Part shown: positions 1 through 5,486 of the stretch, in pieces
Layout: every line of letters begins with the position of its first letter
Numbering within the stretch: the stretch's first letter is position 1
From: Treponema sp.
Lineage (GTDB): Bacteria > Spirochaetota > Spirochaetia > Treponematales > Treponemataceae
DNA length: 6,535 nt
Direction of reading: 5' to 3'
NCBI GenBank assembly: GCA_016293645.1
Contig: JAEDDW010000091.1
Span: 1 to 6,535 of the forward strand
Position numbers and translations under genes: made by a program
The notes under the pieces: generated by a model
The model's input: the letters and a program-made list of their open reading frames with translations, nothing else
The model's database searches: none
What the model was told of the DNA's origin: nothing

Positions 1-36
1 GCGTAGTCGAAGGGTCCATTTTTTCTTTTGCCCCCC

Positions 37-64
37 TTGCACAAATTCCTACAATAAATAAAAT
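37..64 (+). promoter_or_regulatory. Candidate promoter of the ABC-F gene (leaderless or short leader)
   Basis: TTGCAC (37-42), a 16-base spacer and TAAAAT (59-64) make a plausible sigma70-type promoter with a good -10 and a weak -35. The -10 ends only 7 bases before the ATG at 72, so transcription would start at or next to the start codon. A second pairing, TTGCCC (28-33), 16 bases, TACAAT (50-55), would give a leader of about 10 bases. No purine-rich Shine-Dalgarno lies between 50 and 71 under either reading. The remaining bases 1-36 show nothing else I can support. Confidence 0.4.
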
Positions 65-71
65 TCACCTT

Positions 72-2030
72 ATGAACCTTCTATCAATCAGCGGACTTGC
101 AAAACTCAGCCGCGAAAACTATCTATTTACGGATGTAACATTTGGACTCAACGAAGGGGACAAGGCTGCCCTCATCGGACGCAACGGGACTGGAAAATCA
201 ACACTCCTAAATACAATCGCAGGAGTCCTTGAACCTGACCGTGGAACCGTCGTAATCAACAAGGAAGCAGGTGTTTCATTCCTTCCGCAGAATCCCGTGT
301 ATGACAAAAATGATACAATCCGCGACCACGTTTTTAAATCGGACAGTCCAAAACTCAAGGTCATCCGCGATTACGAAGACATCTGCCTCAAGCTTGAAGA
401 TTCAATATCAGACAGCGTGCAGAAAAAATTCGATGAGCTTACGGTAAAGATGAATGCCGGCGACCTGTGGAACTACGAGGCTCAGGTGAAGTCAATTTTA
501 AGCACACTGGGAATCAACGACATGGAACGCAAGATGGGAGAACTATCAGGCGGAATGATAAAGAAGGTCGCCCTTGCCCAGGTTCTTGTAGAGGACACAA
601 AACTCCTTCTGCTTGACGAGCCTACAAACCACCTTGACATAAGCACAATCTGGTGGCTTCAGAACTACCTTGCGGAAACAAAACGATCCGTATTGATGGT
701 AACCCACGACCGCTACTTTCTTGATGCTGTCTGCAACAACATATATGAACTGGACCGCAACCGAGTAAAGCTTTATGTGGGCAACTATTCCACATACCTT
801 GAAAAAAAAGAAACAGAAGCAGAAATTGAGGCAAACACGGAACGCCGCATAGAATCGGTTCTCCGCTTTGAAAGGGACTGGCTGCGCCGTGGTCCATGCG
901 CCCGCGGAACAAAAGCAAAGGCAAGAATCCAGCGCGACATGGCTTTGATCAACCGCGAGAAATTCCAGGAAGACAAGGGATTTACATTTCATGTTGAAGG
1001 CCGCCGTCTTGGAGGAAAAGTTCTTGAACTCCACAACATCACGAAAAACTACGAGAAGGGATTTGCCGAAAGCGCACAGTTAAAAACCGGCAGCCATCCG
1101 GTCCTGAAGAATTTCTCATACACCTTCAACAAAGGTGAGAAAATCGGAATCTTCGGAGACAACGGAAGCGGCAAGACTACTTTGCTCAACATCATCACGG
1201 GTAAAACCCAGGCAGATGAAGGAACAGTCGTAAAAGGAGACAACACCTTCCTTGCCTATTATGAGCAGAATCCGGTTTTTGAAAACACAAACCTTACGGT
1301 TCTTGAATACATAAAGGAAGCAGCCGACATCATGAAGACTGCAGACGGAACAATCCTGAGCGCAGGTCTTTTTCTCGAACAGTTTGGCTTTGAAGGCAGA
1401 ATCCAGCACAGCGCCGTCAGCACCTTGAGCGGTGGAGAAAGAAAGAGGCTCTACCTTGTCCGACTTCTGATAAGCAACCCAAACTTCATCATTCTTGACG
1501 AGCCGACCAATGACTTTGACATCTTCACCATGAACATACTTGAAAAATTCCTTCTGGACTTTGGCGGATGCCTCTTGATTGTAAGCCACGACCGATACTT
1601 CATGGACAAGGTAGCGGACACAATGTTCGTGCTGGAAAACGACGGAAGCGTCTCGGGATTTGTCGGCAAGTGTTCTGAATACATCGACTACCGCGAGGAA
1701 AAACGTGCGGCAGAAAAAGAAGCAATGAAGGCGCAGGTTGCGGCAAGCAAGGCAGTGGAGGCGGCCAACGCCAGTACAAGCGTCCAGTCCGCAGATGCAT
1801 CCGCTGCTGCCCCGGAAAAGAAACGCAGAATGACATTCAAGGAACAGAAGGAATTCGAGGAACTTGAAAAGAACATTGCGGAATGGGAAGAAAGGAAAGG
1901 ATGGCTTGAGGTGGCCATGGGGGACAGCGATTATGCAAAGGCCCAGGCCGCCGGCAAGGACTATTCAGAAATAGAAGAAAAACTTACCGCAGCCTACACC
2001 CGATGGGAAGAACTTGCAGAACTGCAGTAA
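72..2030 (+). CDS. uup: ABC-F family ATPase, Uup type
   Basis: A soluble ATPase with two ABC domains in one chain and no membrane segment (652 residues; E. coli Uup is about 635). Domain 1: Walker A GRNGTGKST at 36-44, Q-loop Gln73, signature LSGGM at 158-162, Walker B and catalytic Glu183 in LLDEPTNHLD, switch His212. A charged linker (about 240-310, with LRRGPCARGTKAKAR) follows, as in ABC-F proteins, where it contacts the ribosomal E-site/tRNA region. Domain 2: Walker A GDNGSGKTT at 362-370, Q-loop Gln399, signature LSGGE at 452-456, Glu477, His506. An Ala-rich stretch (545-582) leads to a charged coiled coil (about 585-652) that matches the Uup C-terminal domain. All catalytic residues are present. 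By family, it acts on ribosomes or in genome stability (Uup phenotypes include transposon excision); antibiotic protection is possible but nothing here favours it. The ATG at 72 lacks a Shine-Dalgarno, but the first beta-strand of domain 1 begins at once, so no earlier start is needed. Confidence 0.93.
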   Translation: MNLLSISGLAKLSRENYLFTDVTFGLNEGDKAALIGRNGTGKSTLLNTIAGVLEPDRGTVVINKEAGVSFLPQNPVYDKNDTIRDHVFKSDSPKLKVIRDYEDICLKLEDSISDSVQKKFDELTVKMNAGDLWNYEAQVKSILSTLGINDMERKMGELSGGMIKKVALAQVLVEDTKLLLLDEPTNHLDISTIWWLQNYLAETKRSVLMVTHDRYFLDAVCNNIYELDRNRVKLYVGNYSTYLEKKETEAEIEANTERRIESVLRFERDWLRRGPCARGTKAKARIQRDMALINREKFQEDKGFTFHVEGRRLGGKVLELHNITKNYEKGFAESAQLKTGSHPVLKNFSYTFNKGEKIGIFGDNGSGKTTLLNIITGKTQADEGTVVKGDNTFLAYYEQNPVFENTNLTVLEYIKEAADIMKTADGTILSAGLFLEQFGFEGRIQHSAVSTLSGGERKRLYLVRLLISNPNFIILDEPTNDFDIFTMNILEKFLLDFGGCLLIVSHDRYFMDKVADTMFVLENDGSVSGFVGKCSEYIDYREEKRAAEKEAMKAQVAASKAVEAANASTSVQSADASAAAPEKKRRMTFKEQKEFEELEKNIAEWEERKGWLEVAMGDSDYAKAQAAGKDYSEIEEKLTAAYTRWEELAELQ

Positions 2031-2046
2031 ATAATTTTTCCTGAAG

Positions 2047-2979
2047 CTACTGTCTGCACTTTGCAAGATATTTTTTCAACTCGTTCAGATAATCCTCGCC
2101 CGTCTGGGAGAGGATTATGTTTTTTTTGATCACATAACCAATTTCCATCTTGCTGTTTTTGTTTTCCCTGTCAGACTCAAATGGAACCGCTACAAAATCT
2201 CCACCATTCAATTCCTGACATATGATTCCAGAGCACAATGTGTAGGCATTCAGACCGACCATAAGGTTCAAGTTGGTGGCACGATCTGTAGTCTTTATCA
2301 TTTTAGGATATTCGTTTTCCGTAAGAATTTCTTCCGCATAATAAAAAGCCGACGAAGCATTCTGATCAAAACTAAGGCACGGATAATCCTTCAGCTGTTC
2401 AAATGAAATTGATTTTTCCTTTGCGAGGGGATGTTTTTTCCACAGATAGACATAGGCATCACATGTAATGAGTTTTTCAAAAACCAGATCATTGGAATTG
2501 AACAGTTTTGTCATTGCCTTGCGGTTGAAATCGCTGAGAAATAGAATTCCGATCTCGCTTCTACCGGTAGAGACATCCTCGATTATTGCAAGGGTTCTCG
2601 TTTCGTTGATGGCAAATTCATATTCCGTCGTATCGAATTTTTTCACCATCTCCACGAAAGATTTTACGGCAAAGGAATAATGCTGGGTAGAGACTGCAAA
2701 ATGCTTTTTTCTTTTTGATTTACCGGCATCCCCAAAGCGTTCAAGAAGATTGTCATACTGGGCATAGATCTGTCTTCCATACTGGATGAATTCCTTTCCT
2801 TCAGAAGTAAGGGTTATTCCCTTCGAAGATCTGTTGAAAATCGTGATGTTGAATTCATTCTCAACGTCTTTGATTGCGGCCGTAAGTGATGGCTGGGAAA
2901 CATAAAGGATTTCCGCCGCCTTGTTGATGGAACCTGTTTCTGAGACACCGATGATATATTTTAGCTGTTGAATTGTCAT
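2047..2979 (-). CDS. LysR-type transcriptional regulator (LTTR)
   Basis: A DNA-binding regulator of 310 residues, the usual LTTR length. The N-terminus is a textbook LysR winged helix-turn-helix: MTIQQLKYIIGV, then GSINKAAEILYVSQPSLTAA (16-35) as helix-turn-helix and FNRSSKGITLTSEGK as the wing (48-62). A linker helix (about 63-88) and a two-lobe periplasmic-binding-like effector domain (about 92-300) follow, with motifs such as GRSEIGILF (139-147) and LWKKHPLA (179-186). The effector cannot be read from sequence. The ATG lies 8 bases after the stop of the upstream DUF4230 gene and has no clear Shine-Dalgarno, so translation is probably coupled. LTTRs often control a divergent neighbour; here the first divergent gene is the pseudokinase-like gene at 3696, making it and the regulator's own operon the first candidate targets (inference). 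The gene converges on the ABC-F gene with a 16-base gap; no terminator of its own is visible. Confidence 0.93.
   Translation of the reverse strand: MTIQQLKYIIGVSETGSINKAAEILYVSQPSLTAAIKDVENEFNITIFNRSSKGITLTSEGKEFIQYGRQIYAQYDNLLERFGDAGKSKRKKHFAVSTQHYSFAVKSFVEMVKKFDTTEYEFAINETRTLAIIEDVSTGRSEIGILFLSDFNRKAMTKLFNSNDLVFEKLITCDAYVYLWKKHPLAKEKSISFEQLKDYPCLSFDQNASSAFYYAEEILTENEYPKMIKTTDRATNLNLMVGLNAYTLCSGIICQELNGGDFVAVPFESDRENKNSKMEIGYVIKKNIILSQTGEDYLNELKKYLAKCRQ
2089..2127 (+). terminator. Rho-independent terminator of the ABC-F gene, inside the LysR gene
   Basis: ATAATCCTC (2089-2097) pairs perfectly with GAGGATTAT (2110-2118). After one G-A mismatch the stem continues with CCC/GGG closing a GTCT tetraloop. 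One G, then eight T (2120-2127) follow, so the signal works on the plus strand. It lies about 60 bases past the ABC-F stop codon, within the last codons of the LysR gene on the other strand. No comparable U-tract hairpin is visible in the 16 bases between the two genes. Confidence 0.85.
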
Positions 2980-2987
2980 ATGTTTTT

Positions 2988-3596
2988 CTATCTGATTTTT
3001 ACGTTGACTCTTTCGTATCCGAATCCCTTTACCGTTGCGGTAACAAGTTCAACAAGATGCTGATCTGCTTCCTTAAGGAGCCCGCGGCGTTCAGCAGAAA
3101 GAGCAAAGTCCGCCATGGCAGTTTCTATCTCACTGAAAATTTCCTGCGTTGTAATAGGAACAAAGATGCTCTTGCGTTCATCAAAAACTTCCTGGGAAAC
3201 AAGAGTATTATCAAGGATCTCACAATGGGGAATCGTGATGTCCACTTCAGTTCCGTTTTTATTTGTCTCTATGACCGCATCAGAAATTTTCTCAACCCCG
3301 ATTCTGATCACGCCTGAATACTTTATGATGGCATAGGATTTTGCGATTCCGCCTACTCCGGATTTTTTTATGCATACAAGATCGCTGTAAGTATTTTTCA
3401 GCGTGGTAAGTTCCGCAACATGAAGAACCTGATTTGTCACAGCCTGATGGGTCTTTTCTATCCTTTCTTTGGCTAGCTTGAAATAAGCCATGATTCCAAA
3501 GCCAGCGGCAAAGGAAACTACAAGGACGGCAATGATGATCCTGATTTTTGAAGCCAGTGGGATTTTTTTCCCCGATGATCTTTTTTGTGTTTTCAT
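2988..3596 (-). CDS. DUF4230-type membrane-anchored protein
   Basis: A small protein of 202 residues. A basic N-terminus (MKTQKRSSGKK) precedes one hydrophobic segment (about 18-38), predicting a signal anchor with the bulk of the protein outside the cytoplasm. The rest resembles the DUF4230 family: AELTTLKNTYSDLV (61-74), then KSYAIIKYSGVIRIGVE (86-102), VDITIPHCEIL (118-128) and a helical C-terminal half (about 150-190). Family function is unknown and none is claimed. The start used is ATG 3596-3594; a TTG two codons upstream (3602) is possible but has no better signal. No Shine-Dalgarno precedes the ATG, and an extended -10 lies 6 bases before it, suggesting a leaderless message. The LysR gene follows after 8 bases in the same direction. 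The family assignment rests on remembered motifs. Confidence 0.75.
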   Translation of the reverse strand: MKTQKRSSGKKIPLASKIRIIIAVLVVSFAAGFGIMAYFKLAKERIEKTHQAVTNQVLHVAELTTLKNTYSDLVCIKKSGVGGIAKSYAIIKYSGVIRIGVEKISDAVIETNKNGTEVDITIPHCEILDNTLVSQEVFDERKSIFVPITTQEIFSEIETAMADFALSAERRGLLKEADQHLVELVTATVKGFGYERVNVKIR

Positions 3597-3602
3597 AGGC
3601 AA

Positions 3603-3611
3603 AGTATATCA
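3603..3611 (-). promoter_or_regulatory. Extended -10 promoter of the DUF4230-LysR operon
   Basis: On the minus strand the sequence TGATATACT (3611 down to 3603) is an extended -10 element, TG-N-TATACT, five of six matches to TATAAT. The expected -35 position (3626-3631) reads AAGCAA, which is no match, as is common for extended -10 promoters. Only six bases separate the hexamer from the ATG at 3596, placing the transcription start at or beside the A of the start codon. Confidence 0.5.
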
Positions 3612-3634
3612 TGAAATGGAATCGGTTGCTTGTT

Positions 3635-3663
3635 TTTACATTGATTTTTCATTATTTTAAAGT
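3635..3663 (+). promoter_or_regulatory. Candidate promoter of the pseudokinase-like gene
   Basis: TTTACA (3635-3640), a 17-base spacer and TAAAGT (3658-3663) form a sigma70-like promoter with optimal spacing, five of six matches at -35 and four of six at -10. It would start transcription near 3670, about 26 bases before the ATG at 3696, leaving room for the Shine-Dalgarno. It lies back-to-back with the minus-strand promoter at 3603-3611. The region is AT-rich, so chance matches are easy. Confidence 0.45.
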
Positions 3664-3674
3664 AGAAAATCAAT
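3640..3674. repeat. Inverted repeat over the -10 of the pseudokinase-like gene, possible operator
   Basis: ATTGATTTT (3640-3648) is the exact reverse complement of AAAATCAAT (3666-3674), with 17 bases between. Allowing one unpaired T extends the match by a C-G pair. The arms flank and partly cover the candidate -10 (3658-3663). No T-tract of terminator type and no gene end lie here, so a protein site is more likely than a terminator. The adjacent LysR protein is one candidate binder, but the arms do not form an obvious LTTR box. Confidence 0.4.
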
Positions 3675-3685
3675 CCATTTTTTTT

Positions 3686-3690
3686 GAGGA
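3686..3690 (+). promoter_or_regulatory. Ribosome binding site that fixes the start at 3696
   Basis: GAGGA at 3686-3690 sits five bases before ATG 3696. It overlaps the in-frame TTG at 3684, so that TTG cannot be the start served by this site. Confidence 0.75.
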
Positions 3691-3695
3691 CAACA

Positions 3696-5285
3696 ATGAA
3701 TCTTGTAGATTTTGACGGAAACGAAGTTTATCTCAATACACAAATGACCCCGGACGTTTTTGCAAAAACAAGATTTGCGGAAAAAATCCACGAAAAAGGT
3801 GTTCTTGCTGAACTCAAAAACGGCAGATGGAACTATGAACCGTGGAGCTTCACCGACACCCTGGAAAAAGACGGATACATTTATCTCCATGGAACGGCTT
3901 TCAGCGGAACAACCGCAGACAGAATCCTGAGTTCCGCCTGTGAAGAAAAAATCCACGACACAGCAAAGGCAATCTGCAGTGCCCTGGAAGGTGGTTTAAA
4001 AATAAAAGCTCCACTTTCAAACATAGGCTGTGGCGGCATGATCCTTTCCGATGATCTCAATTCCATTCTTTTTCTTCCATACAATTTTTTCACGACAGCT
4101 TCCATGTCTGCAGGCGACGAGGAATTCAGCCTCATGAACGGAATCTACATCAACCAGAACGGCAACAGGGAAACAGCCATTGCTTTCACCCAGGCAGTCC
4201 TTGTCTACAGAACTCTGGCCGGAACTTTCCCATTTGAAGAAAAAAACACAAAGCAAAGACTTCTGGACATAGCGGATTCAAACTACAAGGTTTTAAGATG
4301 GACCGTTGCAAACGCACCTAAAAGACTTTGCGACTTCACGGAAAGGGCATTTGCAGGGAAATACGTTTCCTACCCAAAAGAAGAATTCGAGTCATACAAA
4401 AAAGTTCAGGTCTCACAGAGTGATCTTGAGAAATTCAACATGAAGGCCAGGGCTTATTTTGACAGAAAGAAAAACCGCGTAACCTCCAAAAGATTCATCA
4501 GGGCAAAGCAGACTGTGATTCTTTTCGCGGCAATGGCAGTTGGTGTCGTTTCTCTGATCGCAGGCAACCTCTACAAAACGTCACAGGAAAAACCGACTAG
4601 CAGAAGTCTTGATTCCCGGCAGACCGTTGAAATGTTCTACGCCGCAACCAGCAATCTTCTTGTTGATGCAGCCCGAAACTGTTCCGCAAAATCCATGGAG
4701 GGGCGTATATCGGTCATAAGCAACGCATTTGTCACATCGCGTACAAGAAGCATGTACAATACAGCAACACAGACTGTTAATCCTTCCGCCTGGTTCATAC
4801 AGAACAAGACAAGACAGAACATCTATGGCATCACGAATTTCCTCATCGACGGAACTGAAGCAAGCCTTCTTGTTGAAGGCCCGCGTAAAAACACAAAGCC
4901 TCAGGCCATAACTGAAGAAGATGGACTCACACTTAAAGATGGAGATGAAAAATCCTGCACGGTGGAATTCCAGCTTCTTGATACAAGTGGCGAGGATTTT
5001 CTTGGAGTAGTCTACCACAAGGAAAAAGTCACGCTCCTTTATGCCAAAGACAGATGGATCATCTCTTCCATAGAAACGGTTCAGGTGGAACCACAGGAAT
5101 TCAAATTCTCCGAGTTCACCGCAGACTACGAAAATGTCATGAAGAAAAACAGCACGGAAAAGGAGGATGTACTTTTTGCATGCAGGGCTTTGGCAGAAAA
5201 ATACAATTTCATCCCAACTGAGCACGAAATCGACGAGGGCTATCTATATTTGAAACGTGTCAGTGTTTTCAATTTTGAAGACTAG
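3696..5285 (+). CDS. Single-pass membrane protein with a degenerate protein-kinase-like cytoplasmic domain
   Basis: 529 residues, not a family I can name. Residues 1 to about 230 are soluble and read like a protein kinase stripped of its catalytic residues. ICSALEGGL (93-101) recalls the helix before the catalytic loop. SNIGCGGMILSDDLNSILF (108-126) matches the pattern HRDLKPxNILLDxxGxVKL in spacing and hydrophobicity but lacks the H, D, K and N. LPY stands where DFG would be (127-129). AFTQAVLVYRTLAGTFPFEE (163-182) closely resembles the kinase helix F/G segment (ALGxxLYELLTGxxPF). A basic stretch (254-271) precedes a transmembrane segment (272-292), so the positive-inside rule puts the N-terminal domain in the cytoplasm and residues 293-529 in the periplasm. 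The outer part contains FYAATSNLLV (314-323) and VTLLYAKDRWIISSIE (445-460), which faintly recalls NTF2-like folds. The architecture matches bacterial receptor kinases and the EssB-type pseudokinases, but no homology is claimed. ATG 3696 is chosen for its Shine-Dalgarno. It is divergent from the DUF4230-LysR operon. Confidence 0.9.
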   Translation: MNLVDFDGNEVYLNTQMTPDVFAKTRFAEKIHEKGVLAELKNGRWNYEPWSFTDTLEKDGYIYLHGTAFSGTTADRILSSACEEKIHDTAKAICSALEGGLKIKAPLSNIGCGGMILSDDLNSILFLPYNFFTTASMSAGDEEFSLMNGIYINQNGNRETAIAFTQAVLVYRTLAGTFPFEEKNTKQRLLDIADSNYKVLRWTVANAPKRLCDFTERAFAGKYVSYPKEEFESYKKVQVSQSDLEKFNMKARAYFDRKKNRVTSKRFIRAKQTVILFAAMAVGVVSLIAGNLYKTSQEKPTSRSLDSRQTVEMFYAATSNLLVDAARNCSAKSMEGRISVISNAFVTSRTRSMYNTATQTVNPSAWFIQNKTRQNIYGITNFLIDGTEASLLVEGPRKNTKPQAITEEDGLTLKDGDEKSCTVEFQLLDTSGEDFLGVVYHKEKVTLLYAKDRWIISSIETVQVEPQEFKFSEFTADYENVMKKNSTEKEDVLFACRALAEKYNFIPTEHEIDEGYLYLKRVSVFNFED

Positions 5286-5344
5286 ATTGTCTGGAGAAGG
5301 ACATCCGCAACGCCGGCAATAAGGAATAGAATTTTTCCGACTTT

Positions 5345-5379
5345 TCAATATGACAAATTTACACTTTTTGTCATATTGA
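5345..5379. promoter_or_regulatory. Perfect 13-base inverted repeat, probable operator of the carboxyltransferase gene
   Basis: TCAATATGACAAA (5345-5357) is exactly the reverse complement of TTTGTCATATTGA (5367-5379), with a 9-base spacer. Arm centres are 22 bases apart, about two helical turns, which would put both half-sites on one DNA face. The right arm runs into the -35 hexamer (5376-5381). No T-tract follows on either strand, so this is not an intrinsic terminator. The binder is unknown. Confidence 0.7.
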
Positions 5380-5404
5380 CATTTCAAAGCTTTATGTCTA
5401 AGAT
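5376..5404 (+). promoter_or_regulatory. Promoter of the carboxyltransferase gene
   Basis: A perfect -35 TTGACA (5376-5381), a 17-base spacer and TAAGAT (5399-5404, four of six) form a strong sigma70-type promoter. Transcription would begin near 5411, leaving a leader of about 76 bases. The -35 shares four bases with the right arm of the inverted repeat at 5345-5379, the geometry expected of a repressed promoter. Confidence 0.7.
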
Positions 5405-5435
5405 ATATTCATAAATAATCAATAAATCCGTCAGC

Positions 5436-5467
5436 CTGTGTCCACCCATTTTTAGAAAGTGACCCAG
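5436..5467 (+). other. Imperfect hairpin in the carboxyltransferase leader
   Basis: CTGTGTCCAC (5436-5445) can pair with GTGACCCAG (5459-5467) with one mismatch and one bulged C, closing a 13-base loop, in the leader between the promoter and the ribosome site. No T-tract follows, and I recognise no riboswitch class. It may be chance. Confidence 0.2.
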
Positions 5468-5476
5468 TCAGACAAT

Positions 5477-5481
5477 AGGAG
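5477..5481 (+). promoter_or_regulatory. Ribosome binding site of the carboxyltransferase
   Basis: AGGAG at 5477-5481, five bases before ATG 5487, fixes the start of the gene that runs off the right edge. Confidence 0.85.
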
Positions 5482-5486
5482 CTTAC

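Noticed and set aside
546..1034. Open reading frame of 162 codons on the minus strand inside the ABC-F gene
   Set aside because: It lies antisense to conserved ABC-F motifs; its Phe/Cys-rich translation is what a reversed Glu/Lys/Ala-rich gene gives.
2016..2029. Small hairpin around CTGCAG at the ABC-F stop codon as a terminator
   Set aside because: It needs a bulge and a tiny loop, has no clean T-run directly after it, and a much better terminator lies at 2089-2127.
3292..3612. Minus-strand frame starting at an ATG at 3612, just upstream of the DUF4230 start
   Set aside because: It is in another frame from the DUF4230 protein, shows no domain, and ends within that gene.
3684..3698. TTG start four codons upstream for the pseudokinase-like gene
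   Set aside because: It overlaps the GAGGA ribosome site that is correctly spaced for the ATG at 3696.
4581..5225. Open reading frame of 214 codons on the minus strand inside the pseudokinase-like gene
   Set aside because: Cysteine- and phenylalanine-rich translation with no domain; no ribosome site; fully covered by a gene with coherent domain structure.
5278..5340. Terminator directly after the pseudokinase-like gene
   Set aside because: Only four-base stems (AGAC/GTCT, GGAA/TTCC) can be drawn and no stem is followed by a T-tract.
5348..5376. The same palindrome as a nickel-responsive NikR site
   Set aside because: The outer ATATGA/TCATAT resembles GTATGA-N16-TCATAC, but the gap is 17, the terminal G/C pair is missing, and the gene has no nickel link.
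5345..5379. The 13-base palindrome as a transcription terminator of the upstream gene
   Set aside because: The stem is AT-rich, no T-tract follows on either strand, and it overlaps a consensus -35.
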